Under the pieces are notes generated by a model, which made no database searches, was not told the origin of the DNA, and saw only the letters and a program-made list of their open reading frames with translations. This document shows positions 1 through 7,622 of a stretch of 8,940 nt of DNA, in pieces. The position numbers and the translations under genes are program-made. This DNA is from Bacteroidales bacterium. Lineage in GTDB: Bacteria > Bacteroidota > Bacteroidia > Bacteroidales > F082. Each line of letters opens with the position of its first letter. Positions within the stretch are counted from its first letter, which is position 1. The DNA lies in NCBI GenBank assembly GCA_900771045.1, contig CAAGMM010000291.1, positions 1 to 8,940 on the forward strand, in the 5' to 3' direction.

Positions 1-32
1 CACTCTTTCCCTACACGACGCTCTTCCGATCT
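1..32 (+). other. Illumina TruSeq adapter remnant (artefact)
   Basis: These bases match the 3' 32 nt of the standard TruSeq universal adapter, ending in GCTCTTCCGATCT. They are library DNA left on a read that formed the contig edge. The next base (33) continues the isoleucyl-tRNA synthetase frame as the last two bases of a Pro codon followed by Val-Glu-Leu, which is what the family has at this point (LPVELGVE). The true genomic sequence therefore begins at 33. The adapter happens to be open in the ileS frame, so an automatic caller would extend the protein into it. Confidence 0.97.
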
Positions 33-3000
33 CTGTGGAACTGGGCGTCGAAAAGAAATTGGGCATCACCAAGGAAGACATCGGCAAGAAAATCAGCGTC
101 GATGACTACAACCGCGCCTGCCGCGAAGAAGTGATGAAATACAAGGATATGTGGGACGACCTGACACGCAAAATGGGCTATTGGGTCAACCTCGATAATC
201 CTTATATCACTTTCAAAAACGAATATATCGAGACTCTCTGGTATCTTCTTTCTGTTCTTTACAAGAAAGGCCTTCTCTACAAGGGATATACCATTCAGCC
301 TTACTCTCCGGCCGCCGGAACAGGCCTCAGCTCGCACGAACTGAATATGCCGGGCTGCTACCGCGATACGAAAGACACTACTTGCACGGCTCAGTTCAGA
401 GTCATTGATGATGGAAACGCTGTCGTGAAATCAATCAAGGAGAAAACGACGGGAAAATTTGCCGAAGAACTCTTCATCCTTGCCTGGACTACGACTCCGT
501 GGACTCTTCCGTCGAACACGGCACTCTGCGTCGGACCGAAAATCGAATACGTCGCTGTTGAGACACTCAACCCATACACCGCAAAGCCGATGACTTGTAT
601 CATCGCCAAACCGCGCCTCGAAGCTTATTTCAACCCGAAAGGCTTGGAAATGGATTTCGACGCATTCAAAGCCGGCGACAAAGTTGTCCCTTACCGCATC
701 ATCGCCGAGTTTGTCGGAACAGACCTCATAGGAATCAAGTACGAACAGCTTTTCCCCTGGGTTGACCCCGTCTCTATGGAGGACGACGGAAGCATAACGA
801 ACCGCAAAGACGAAGCCTTCAGGGTTATCCCGGGCGCATACGTTACGACCGAAGACGGAACGGGCATCGTTCATATCGCGCCTACTTTCGGCGCTGATGA
901 CGCAAAAGTCGCCAAAGAAGCCGGAATACCAAGCCTGTTCCTTATCAGTAAGAAAGGCGAGACGCGCCCGATGGTCGATTTCACCGGAAAATATTGGAAC
1001 GTTGACGACCTTAATCCCGACTTCGCTTCAAAATTCGTGAAACAGGAATACTCAAGGTACGCCGGACAATGGGTGAAAAACGCATACGACCCGCAATTTA
1101 CCGTCAACGGCAAATATGACGAGACAGCGGCAAACAAAGCCGAAAACCTCGACGTGCGTCTCTGTATCGAGATGAAGGCCGCCGACAAAGTCTTCAAAAT
1201 CGAAAAACACGTCCATAATTATCCTTACTGCTGGCGCACCGACAAACCGGTTCTCTATTATCCTTTAGACAGCTGGTTCATCCGCACTACATCATTGAGA
1301 GACAGGATGATAGAACTTAACAAAACTATCAACTGGAAGCCGGAGGCGACAGGTAGCGGCCGTTTCGGCAACTGGCTCGAAAACCTCGTTGACTGGAATC
1401 TCTCACGCTCGCGTTATTGGGGAACGCCTCTGCCTATTTGGCGCACCGAAGACGGCGACGAAGAAATCTGCATCGGAAGCGTCAAACAACTCAGAGAAGA
1501 GATTGAAAAATCGGTCGAAGCCGGATTTATGGCCGAAAATCCTTATAAATCAGAAGATTATACAAAGTTTGACTTGCATCGTCCTTATATCGACGGTGTC
1601 GTTTTGGTCAGCAAGAGCGGTAAAAAGATGTTCCGCGAACCTGATTTGATTGACGTTTGGTTTGACAGCGGCGCTATGCCTTACGCCCAAATCCATTATA
1701 TGGGCGAAAAAGACAAACTTAACGCTGATGTTTTCCCGGCCGACTTCATCGCGGAAGGCGTTGACCAGACACGCGGCTGGTTCTTCACACTTCACGCTAT
1801 CGCGACAATGGCTTTCGACTCCGTCGCATACAAAAACGTCATCTCAAACGGCCTCGTCCTTGATAAAAACGGCAATAAGATGTCGAAACGTCTCGGCAAC
1901 GCCGTCGATCCGTTCGGAGCAATCCAGAAATTCGGTGCCGACGCCGTCAGATGGTACATGATAACAAACTCGCAGCCTTGGGATAACCTCAAATTTGACG
2001 AAGAAGGCGTTGACGACGTGCGCCGCAAATTCTTCGGAACGCTTTATAACACGTACGCTTTCTTCGCACTTTACGCCAATATCGACAAGTTCGACTATTC
2101 TGAGAAAGATATTGATTATAAAGACCGTCCGGAGATTGACCGCTGGATTCTTTCAGAACTTAACACTCTTATCATCGAAGTTGACGAGGCTTTGGGCAAC
2201 TACGAGCCGACCAAGGCAGGCCGCGCCATCGCAAAGTTTGTCGATGCGCACCTGAGTAACTGGTTCGTCCGCCTCTCACGCCGCCGTTTCTGGAAGAGCA
2301 ACAGTTCCGCCGACAAGACATCGGCCTATCAGACTCTTTACACATGCCTTGAGACAATTGCCGAACTCATTTCGCCTATCGCGCCTTTCTTCGCCGACAG
2401 AATTTACCGCGACCTCAACGCCGTCACCGGAAAAAATGCCGCCGAGTCGGTGCACCTCACTGATTTTCCAAAGGCAAACGTGGCTTTCATCGATAAGAAA
2501 CTCGAAGAGAGAATGGAAATGGCTCAACTTGTGGCTTCTATGGTGTTGTCACTCAGGAAGAAAGCCAACATCCGCGTCCGCCAACCTCTCGCTAAGATAA
2601 TGATTCCGGTTGTTTCGGACGAGATGAAGGAGCAGCTTATGAAAGTCGAACAACTCATCCTTTCCGAAGTGAATGTCAAGGAAATCGAATATCTCGGCTC
2701 GGATAACAACGTTCTCGTGAAGAAGATAAAGCCCAATTTCAAGACTTTGGGACCGCGTTACGGTAAGTTGATGAAATCGATTTCACAATATTTTGCCGAG
2801 ATGAGTCAGAACGATATTCGTCTTTTCGAAATGAATAAAGGCATAAAGATAAATATTGATAATCAAGAAGTTATATTAAATCTTGATGATGCCGAAATCG
2901 GAACGGAGGATATTCCGGGCTGGACTGTCACCACGCAGGACAATATGACCGTCGCTCTTGATATTGAGATAACGGCTGAATTGTCGGACGAAGGTCTTGC

Positions 3001-3235
3001 ACGCGAGATTGTGAACAGAATTCAAAATATGAGGAAAGACGGCGGTTTGGAAGTCACCGACCATATTTTGCTGAGCATTGAAAAAGATGCTTCCACGGCT
3101 AACGCAATTGCCAAATTCAGCGATTATATCTGTTCGGAGACGCTCGCTACGCTCGCTCTTGTCGATACTCTCGACGTTGAGCCTCAAGAACTTACGGAAA
3201 ATATTTCGGCAAAAATAATCATTAAAAAAGCCTAA
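33..3235 (+). CDS. ileS: Isoleucyl-tRNA synthetase, 3' part (5' end missing at contig edge)
   Basis: Class I aminoacyl-tRNA synthetase that charges tRNA-Ile with isoleucine in the cytoplasm and edits misloaded valine. Counting Val from base 35 as residue 1, 1066 residues remain. Visible in order: CP1 editing-domain motifs TTTPWTLPSN (152-161) and GTGIVHIAPTFGADD (275-289); the HNYPYCWR segment (394-401); SRSRYWG (457-463); DVWFDSG (540-546); EGVDQTRGWF (574-583); the KMSKR ATP-binding loop (615-619); and the anticodon-binding helical domain with LSNWFVRLSRRRFW (from 740). KMSKR instead of KMSKS, and the long C-terminal region, fit the eukaryote-like clade 2 enzymes; this assignment is from family knowledge. 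Roughly the first 90 residues, with the HIGH motif, lie outside the window. The GTG at 35 is an internal Val codon, not a start. Stop TAA is at 3233-3235. Confidence 0.97.
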
Positions 3236-3250
3236 AAAGAAAGTTAAAAG

Positions 3251-4408
3251 ATGTTAATACTCGAGAAACCTTTTGTATCAGATACTTTGGTGCGTTGCGC
3301 CATCGAAAACGGCCTCCCCGTTCTTCGTAACGATATGTCGGAATCGCTTGCCGCGAAAGGTCACAAACTCAGTCTTTACAATGATTCCGATTTCGTCGCC
3401 GAATATAACAAGCGCGGTCGTCTTTATTCTATGTCGGAGAATGGCCTCGGTTGGATTAACGCCAACATTGATAATCAAGAGTTTCTCGACAAGATAACTC
3501 TTTTAAAGGACAAAACTGTTTTTCGTAAGATTTGCGCGAGTCTCTATCCTGATTTCTTTTTCTGCGAGAAAGAAGTGCGTGATTTGGGAAAAATCGATGT
3601 CGAAACGTTGAGATTTCCTTTGGTTTTGAAGCCTTCCGTCGGCTTTTTGAGCATTGGCGTTTATGTCGTCCGTGATGTTGAAGAATGGCGTAAGGCCGTG
3701 GCCGACATCGAGCGTACTTTTTCGTCGGCGAGCCGCCAATTTCCCGAGTTTGTCGTCGGTTCGAGCCGTTTTCTGATTGAAGAATACATCAAAGGTGAGG
3801 AATATGCCGTTGATGCGTATTTTGATGCTGAAGGCAAACCGTTCATTCTTAATATTTACGACCATAAATTTGCTAACGAAGCCGATACAAGCGACCGTCT
3901 TTATTGCTCAAGCCGTGCGTTGTATGACGAATATGAGCAGACTTTCATGCAATTTCTCGTCAGCATAAACGAAAAAGTCGGTTTACGTAATTTCCCGATT
4001 CATATCGAGTTCAGGTATGACGGCAAAAAGGCAATTCCGATTGAAATCAATCCGCTTCGTTTCGCCGGATTTTGTCTGAATGAACTTCAGACGCACATCA
4101 GCGGCGTTCATCCAATAATATCGTATTTCAACAATCTGCATATCAATAAGGAAGAGATGTGGAAGGGCAAGGAAAAAGACACTTACAGTTTCCTTCTTTT
4201 GGAACGTCCGGTCGGTTATGGTAACGATATGATTTTCAATGAAAAGAAGTTCCGTGACGAGTTTATGGATGTGTTAGAGCTGCGTCCGATAAACGATTCC
4301 AATGTCAGTGCGGCGGCTTCGGCTTTTATCAGGACGGACAAGGCTCACGAGGCCGAGTTCGACAGAATTTTAACGCTCGATATGCGTGATTTTATGATTA
4401 GAAGATAG
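3251..4408 (+). CDS. ATP-grasp domain protein, substrate unknown
   Basis: A 385-residue cytosolic protein with an ATP-grasp fold; such enzymes use ATP to activate a carboxylate as acyl-phosphate and join it to a nucleophile. Residues 1-80 form a non-conserved N-terminal domain. The ATP-binding lysine and glycine loop are at 124-138 (LVLKPSVGFLSIGV, K127). The hinge and adenine-contact stretch is at 176-188 (IEEYIKGEEYAVD). The metal and phosphate residues are HIEFRYDGK (251-259) and IEINP (264-268). After about 290 the chain runs into a C-terminal domain. The ATG lies 15 bases after ileS stops, so the two are probably co-transcribed. There is no SD; the spacer is A-rich, as is usual in Bacteroidota. 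The carboxylate and amine substrates cannot be read from the sequence, and no biosynthetic neighbour points to a pathway. Fold assignment is firm; function is open. Confidence 0.85.
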   Translation: MLILEKPFVSDTLVRCAIENGLPVLRNDMSESLAAKGHKLSLYNDSDFVAEYNKRGRLYSMSENGLGWINANIDNQEFLDKITLLKDKTVFRKICASLYPDFFFCEKEVRDLGKIDVETLRFPLVLKPSVGFLSIGVYVVRDVEEWRKAVADIERTFSSASRQFPEFVVGSSRFLIEEYIKGEEYAVDAYFDAEGKPFILNIYDHKFANEADTSDRLYCSSRALYDEYEQTFMQFLVSINEKVGLRNFPIHIEFRYDGKKAIPIEINPLRFAGFCLNELQTHISGVHPIISYFNNLHINKEEMWKGKEKDTYSFLLLERPVGYGNDMIFNEKKFRDEFMDVLELRPINDSNVSAAASAFIRTDKAHEAEFDRILTLDMRDFMIRR

Positions 4409-4412
4409 TTTT

Positions 4413-4766
4413 ATGAAGTTGGTGTTTCTCATATTCGTCTGGTTGTTGTTTGGCGGCGGTTATGCTGGTGAAGATGGCGGCGGCAGGCTGTACGACGGGC
4501 ATCGCAGCAAGGCCGAGGCTTTCTTGAACAGCACGGACGATGTGCAGAACGCCGCTCATTATCAGGTTCGCGACAGCATTCCCGGGCCTTCGGTGAGAAT
4601 CATCAATAACGATAAAAAAAAGACTGATGCCGGCGGAAGCGTTTTTTCGTTGAAGAAATCGGGATTTTCTATAAAAAACCGCACGTTCAACAAGATGTTG
4701 TCGGCCGAACGGTTCTCCTCGCAAAATGACTTCTTCATCATCATGTTGAGGCATTTAATAATATGA
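4413..4766 (+). CDS. Small secreted protein of unknown function
   Basis: A 117-residue protein, not recognised. Residues 1-18 form a typical signal peptide: MKL start, hydrophobic core VFLIFVWLLF, and a likely cleavage after GGYA (18|19). The mature part begins with an acidic glycine-rich stretch (GEDGGGR), followed by a polar middle with no cysteine and a basic-hydrophobic C-terminus ending in LRHLII. Its ATG comes only 4 bases after the ATP-grasp stop, suggesting translational coupling. Codon choice (GCC, GGC, TCG, TTC, GAC) matches the neighbours. A run of eight A at 4614-4621 encodes Lys-Lys-Lys and is a possible slippage point, though the frame is intact. A reverse-strand frame of similar length covers the same bases, but the plus frame is preferred for its signal peptide, codon use and operon spacing. 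Confidence 0.6.
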   Translation: MKLVFLIFVWLLFGGGYAGEDGGGRLYDGHRSKAEAFLNSTDDVQNAAHYQVRDSIPGPSVRIINNDKKKTDAGGSVFSLKKSGFSIKNRTFNKMLSAERFSSQNDFFIIMLRHLII

Positions 4767-4784
4767 TTTTTAATGGATTACGAG

Positions 4785-4826
4785 TTTTGAGCCGTGAGCT
4801 TTGAGCCGTGAGTAATGAGCTTTGAA
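4785..4826 (+). repeat. 14-bp tandem repeat, three units
   Basis: TTTTGAGCCGTGAG (4785-4798) is followed directly by CTTTGAGCCGTGAG (4799-4812), and then by a degenerate third unit TAATGAGCTTTGAA (4813-4826). It lies in the 178-base gap between the small secreted protein and the two-helix membrane protein. No coding frame or hairpin explains it. Confidence 0.75.
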
Positions 4827-4841
4827 CAATTTACGATTTTA

Positions 4842-4860
4842 ACGTTTTTTGTCAAAACGT
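4842..4860. repeat. Short inverted repeat, possible weak hairpin
   Basis: ACGTTTT (4842-4848) and AAAACGT (4854-4860) are exact complements around a 5-base loop. The stem has few G-C pairs and no T-run follows, so it is a poor terminator. It sits between the 14-bp and 8-bp tandem repeats and may be a protein-binding site or chance. Confidence 0.4.
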
Positions 4861-4874
4861 CAAAATGGTCTAAT

Positions 4875-4930
4875 TGTCAATAATTCAAATTGTCAAATTG
4901 TCAAATTATCAAATAATCAAATTATCAAAT
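4875..4930 (+). repeat. 8-bp tandem repeat, about seven units (consensus TnTCAAAT)
   Basis: Successive 8-base units are TGTCAATA, ATTCAAAT, TGTCAAAT, TGTCAAAT, TATCAAAT, AATCAAAT and TATCAAAT. The last five keep TCAAAT exactly. The array ends 14 bases before the ATG of the two-helix membrane protein at 4945, so it lies in that gene's likely leader or promoter region. Arrays of this kind can change copy number by slippage; whether that alters expression here is inference. Confidence 0.8.
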
Positions 4931-4944
4931 AATTTCCATTGAAA

Positions 4945-5448
4945 ATGAAAAACATAAAAGAATTTAAATCAGAATTAATAATTACAAAAACAGATATGAC
5001 GTCGATTTTAAAGGGCGTTGTCCTGTTGATAATAGGTATCGCTATATTTTTCCTCCCCGAAGTGAAGAAATCGGGCGTTATTCCGTCGTGCCTTATTTTT
5101 ACAGGCGTGATGTTGATATGTGTCGCGATATACTTTTTCGCCGCGAAATTCAGGAAAAACGTTTACGCCAAGACCGGTTCGAGAATTGTAAAAGAGAGTA
5201 TTTTTTACAGAAACGATGATTTTGAGGCACTTAAAGCCGGCATTGAAAATCGTGACGCGAAGTCAGTCGCCAATGTACAGAAGCAGACCGAGGCCAATGT
5301 GATGGTCGATATGCTTTATTCGAAAGATTATCAATATCTTGCGCTTCAGTTGAAAAGATACGAGCCTTTCGAGTTCAAGCCTCAGACCGATGTCATTGAA
5401 ATCGAGGGCGAACTCGTTTACGACATGATAAAGTCGCTCGTTTTGTAA
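4945..5448 (+). CDS. Two-helix membrane protein of unknown function
   Basis: A 167-residue protein not assigned to a family. Residues 1-20 are polar and charged. Two hydrophobic segments follow, about 21-38 (ILKGVVLLIIGIAIFFLP) and 44-67 (VIPSCLIFTGVMLICVAIYFFAA), joined by a short charged turn EVKKS. The remaining 100 residues form a soluble domain with an amphipathic helix (DDFEALKAGIENRDAK) and a likely strand pair near the end (VIEIEGELVY). With a positive stretch after helix 2 (KFRKNVYAK), both ends are predicted in the cytoplasm with a hairpin in the membrane. The ATG at 4945 is preferred over the in-frame TTG two codons earlier at 4939. A terminator follows at 5471, so it is probably a single-gene unit with its own promoter, which I could not identify in the repeat-rich gap. 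Confidence 0.8.
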   Translation: MKNIKEFKSELIITKTDMTSILKGVVLLIIGIAIFFLPEVKKSGVIPSCLIFTGVMLICVAIYFFAAKFRKNVYAKTGSRIVKESIFYRNDDFEALKAGIENRDAKSVANVQKQTEANVMVDMLYSKDYQYLALQLKRYEPFEFKPQTDVIEIEGELVYDMIKSLVL

Positions 5449-5456
5449 AAATATTT

Positions 5457-5468
5457 GACCTATAGGTC
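5457..5468. promoter_or_regulatory. Perfect 12-bp palindrome, possible operator
   Basis: GACCTATAGGTC reads the same on both strands. It begins 9 bases after the stop of the two-helix membrane protein and ends just before the terminator stem. It could bind a dimeric regulator or be chance; there is no second copy in the window. Confidence 0.35.
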
Positions 5469-5470
5469 GG

Positions 5471-5507
5471 AAAAACGAATAATATTTCACACATATTCGT
5501 TTTTTTT
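5471..5507 (+). terminator. Rho-independent terminator after the two-helix membrane protein
   Basis: Stem ACGAATA (5475-5481) pairs with TATTCGT (5494-5500) around a 12-base loop. The stem can be lengthened by four A (5471-5474) pairing with the start of the T-run at 5501. Eight consecutive T (5500-5507) follow. The stem is A/T-rich but the layout is typical. It separates this gene from the sigma-factor unit. Confidence 0.75.
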
Positions 5508-5566
5508 GTGATATTATGCAGCAAATCATCCGATTGTTCGTTTGAGTAGTTGTAAATAGTAAAAAT

Positions 5567-6088
5567 ATGTTTGACACTATTTTGAAACTTGGACGTAATG
5601 GCGATGAACAGGCTTTAATGAGGCTTTACGACCTCTGCTGCAACGTCGTTTACAACGCCAGTTATAACATAGTGTTGAATGAACAGGACGCGGAAGAGAT
5701 TGCGCATGATGCCATCCTCGCCGCGTTCTCGCTTTTGCGTGATTTCAAGGGGAACGAATCCTGTTTCGTCGCGTGGGTGAAGAAAATAGCCGTCAACAAG
5801 AGCATCGACAAATACCGTCGCGACAGCCGGAGGCCGTTGCTGGTTGACGTCGAGGAGTTCAAGGAGAAAATCGAAGACGATGACGACGATACGTATTCGA
5901 TAGAGCAGGTGAGGGCTGCGCTGGCTGGTCTGCCCGAGGGTTACCGCGTTGTCATCACGCTGCGTCTTCTTGAGGAGATGGAATACGAAGACATCGCAAA
6001 CAGGCTGAATATCAACGAGTCGTCGGTGCGGTCACAGTATTCGAGAGGAATAGCGAAAATCAGGGAAGTGCTGAAGGCCGGAAGTTGA
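5567..6088 (+). CDS. ECF-type RNA polymerase sigma factor
   Basis: A 173-residue sigma-70 family protein of the extracytoplasmic-function type, which redirects RNA polymerase to a small set of promoters. Region 2 covers about 8-86: NGDEQALMRLYD at the start, region 2.2 DAEEIAHDAILAAFSLLRDF (41-60), and the promoter-melting/-10 reading helix FVAWVKKIAVNKSIDKYRR (67-85). A very acidic linker (EDDDDD, 103-108) joins it to region 4 at 116-169, with LPEGYRVVITLRLLEEMEYEDIA as the first helices and the -35 helix-turn-helix LNINESSVRSQYSRGIAKIRE. There is no region 1 or 3, and the length is normal for the group. ATG 5567 is chosen because the next Met (18) would cut into region 2. The next two genes follow closely (19 and 4 bases), forming a sigma/anti-sigma type operon. 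Confidence 0.93.
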   Translation: MFDTILKLGRNGDEQALMRLYDLCCNVVYNASYNIVLNEQDAEEIAHDAILAAFSLLRDFKGNESCFVAWVKKIAVNKSIDKYRRDSRRPLLVDVEEFKEKIEDDDDDTYSIEQVRAALAGLPEGYRVVITLRLLEEMEYEDIANRLNINESSVRSQYSRGIAKIREVLKAGS

Positions 6089-6107
6089 ATCTATAAAAGT
6101 TAAATAT

Positions 6108-6602
6108 ATGAATATTGAGGAGTTTGTGAAAAAGAATAAGAATGAGTTCGCCGGAAGGTCGTTGCCGGAAGGTCATCGCGAGAGGTTTCTGCTGAGGCTT
6201 GAGGCTGCACACAAGAGCAAGAGGCATTCGCTGCTCACAATCTGGAACTCCGTGGCTGTCGCCGCCATAGTGACATTCGCCGTTATCATCTTCAGATGGA
6301 ACAAAGGCACGGATTTGACGACAGAATTGCCGCAAACACCTGACAACCAACTTGTTGAGATGAGAACCATTTACGAACAGAAAGTTGAAGATGCCATCAT
6401 TCGCCTTGAGAAAGTAATGGAGAACGTTGACGATTCAACACGTGTTCAGATTACGGAAGTGATTCATAATCTGGAAGATACAGGCGACATCTTCGCGGAA
6501 ATCGCGCCTCTGCCGCAAGACAGACAGATGGCCATCGTAGAACATGTCTTCGATAACAAATTGAAAGCTATAGATTTAATAACCAAACAGATAAACAGAT
6601 AA
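6108..6602 (+). CDS. Single-pass membrane protein, probable anti-sigma factor
   Basis: A 164-residue protein placed directly after the sigma gene. Residues 1-44 are a charged cytosolic segment with LPEGHRERFLLRLEA (19-33), a stretch common at the N-terminus of small anti-sigma proteins of Bacteroidota. Residues about 45-63 form one transmembrane helix (IWNSVAVAAIVTFAVIIF). The remaining 100 residues are predicted helical and outside the inner membrane (YEQKVEDAIIRLEKVMENV, then NLEDTGDIFAEIAPLP). Positive residues before the helix and the N-in orientation fit. The role is inferred from order, topology and the N-terminal motif; I see no zinc-binding ZAS signature (HxxxCxxC). The cytosolic part is short for sigma binding, so it may work with a partner or in a minimal manner. 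Regulation by proteolysis is possible but not shown. Confidence 0.75.
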   Translation: MNIEEFVKKNKNEFAGRSLPEGHRERFLLRLEAAHKSKRHSLLTIWNSVAVAAIVTFAVIIFRWNKGTDLTTELPQTPDNQLVEMRTIYEQKVEDAIIRLEKVMENVDDSTRVQITEVIHNLEDTGDIFAEIAPLPQDRQMAIVEHVFDNKLKAIDLITKQINR

Positions 6603-6606
6603 AACC

Positions 6607-7599
6607 ATGAAAAAGTTTCTAATTCTGACAGCATTGTCATTGATGACATTTATCACGATTGCGAGTAACAACAGAGGCAGTAATCACCGCTACAAATTCG
6701 AGGAACAGAAAACCGTGGAGCAGACTTTCGATGTCGGGGCTTTGCCGCAGCTTGAGATGAAAGGCGTTCACAGCGACTTCATCATCACAACATGGAACGA
6801 GCCGCAGATTGATTTCAAGGTAAAAATCGTTGTGAAAAGCGACAAGGAAAAAACCGTCAAATACTTGATGGATATTATCAATGTGGAGTTTTTCCAGGAA
6901 GGTGACCTCGTGAAGGCCAAGACGGTTTTTGAAAACAAAACCACCAGGTCGTTCAACGCCTCGGTCTCCATAAAATATTATGTCAAAGTGCCTGAGGACG
7001 TGCGGATGGACCTTGAGACAAGATATGGGGACATCATTGTGGAAACCGTGAAGAAGGACTTCAAAGCCGAGGTGAAGTACGGCTCGCTGACGGCTGGCAA
7101 CTTGTTGGCTGATAACGAGATAAAAATCAAATACGGCGATTTGAGCGTCGAGTATGCGAAAAACATCAATCTCGACATGAAATACAGCGACTGCAAAATC
7201 AACAAGGTCAAGTTCATCGACGCCGAGATTAGTTACAGCGATTTCACCGCGACCGACATCTTCAGAGGCGTTTTCGAGAATAAATATTCCGACATCAGAA
7301 TCAATAAAATAAAAGACCTTAAGGCCGAGAACAAATATTCCGACATGAGAGCGATCTTGGACAGCGACGAGCCGAATGTTGACATTGATGCGGAATTTTC
7401 AGACATCAAATTGAAAATCAACGAGAATGCATCGTTCAGATATGACATCAGTGTGAGTTATGGTGACATTGTCTGCGGTGAGGTAATGAAGTCAAACGTC
7501 GGCAGGACATCCGACGGGCGCATCGTGGGAAGCCGCGGCGACGAGCCTGTGGGGAGCATCAGAGCCGAACTTGAATACGGAGACTTCCGAATTGAATAG
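6607..7599 (+). CDS. Exported DUF4097-like beta-ladder protein
   Basis: A 330-residue protein with signal peptide MKKFLILTALSLMTFITIAS (1-20), beginning 4 bases after the preceding stop, so co-expressed with the sigma and probable anti-sigma genes. After a strand-rich N-terminal part (about 35-130) comes a ladder in which a turn [KRSE][YF][GS][DS] recurs with the aromatic at 140, 158, 176, 193, 210, 227, 244, 264, 285 and 324. The spacing is 18, 18, 17, 17, 17, 17 and then 20, 21 and 39. This is what a right-handed beta-helix or stacked beta-repeat shows, and it fits the DUF4097/DUF2807 adhesin-like beta-repeat families. No cysteine occurs before residue 196 (C196, C290). No outer-membrane anchor or C-terminal sorting domain is visible, so it is periplasmic or peripheral at the surface. 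Family call is by pattern; the ligand is unknown. Confidence 0.82.
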   Translation: MKKFLILTALSLMTFITIASNNRGSNHRYKFEEQKTVEQTFDVGALPQLEMKGVHSDFIITTWNEPQIDFKVKIVVKSDKEKTVKYLMDIINVEFFQEGDLVKAKTVFENKTTRSFNASVSIKYYVKVPEDVRMDLETRYGDIIVETVKKDFKAEVKYGSLTAGNLLADNEIKIKYGDLSVEYAKNINLDMKYSDCKINKVKFIDAEISYSDFTATDIFRGVFENKYSDIRINKIKDLKAENKYSDMRAILDSDEPNVDIDAEFSDIKLKINENASFRYDISVSYGDIVCGEVMKSNVGRTSDGRIVGSRGDEPVGSIRAELEYGDFRIE

Positions 7600-7622
7600 C
7601 ACTTCCACATACTTTGAAAATT

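Noticed and set aside
35..37. GTG as the start codon of ileS
   Set aside because: It encodes the Val of the conserved LPVELGVE segment; the preceding bases are adapter, so the true start is outside the window.
4398..4754. Minus-strand frame of 118 codons opposite the small secreted protein
   Set aside because: It overlaps the end of the ATP-grasp gene, has no signal or domain, and its codon use is less like the neighbours than the plus frame.
3251..4766. Graspetide-type peptide ligase with precursor
   Set aside because: The small protein has a secretion signal and no repeated Thr/Ser/Lys-Asp/Glu core, and the ATP-grasp protein is larger and organised unlike graspetide ligases.
4842..4860. 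Terminator after the small secreted protein
   Set aside because: The stem is short and weak and no T-run follows it.
4875..4930. CRISPR array
   Set aside because: Units are 8 bases with no spacers; it is a simple tandem repeat.
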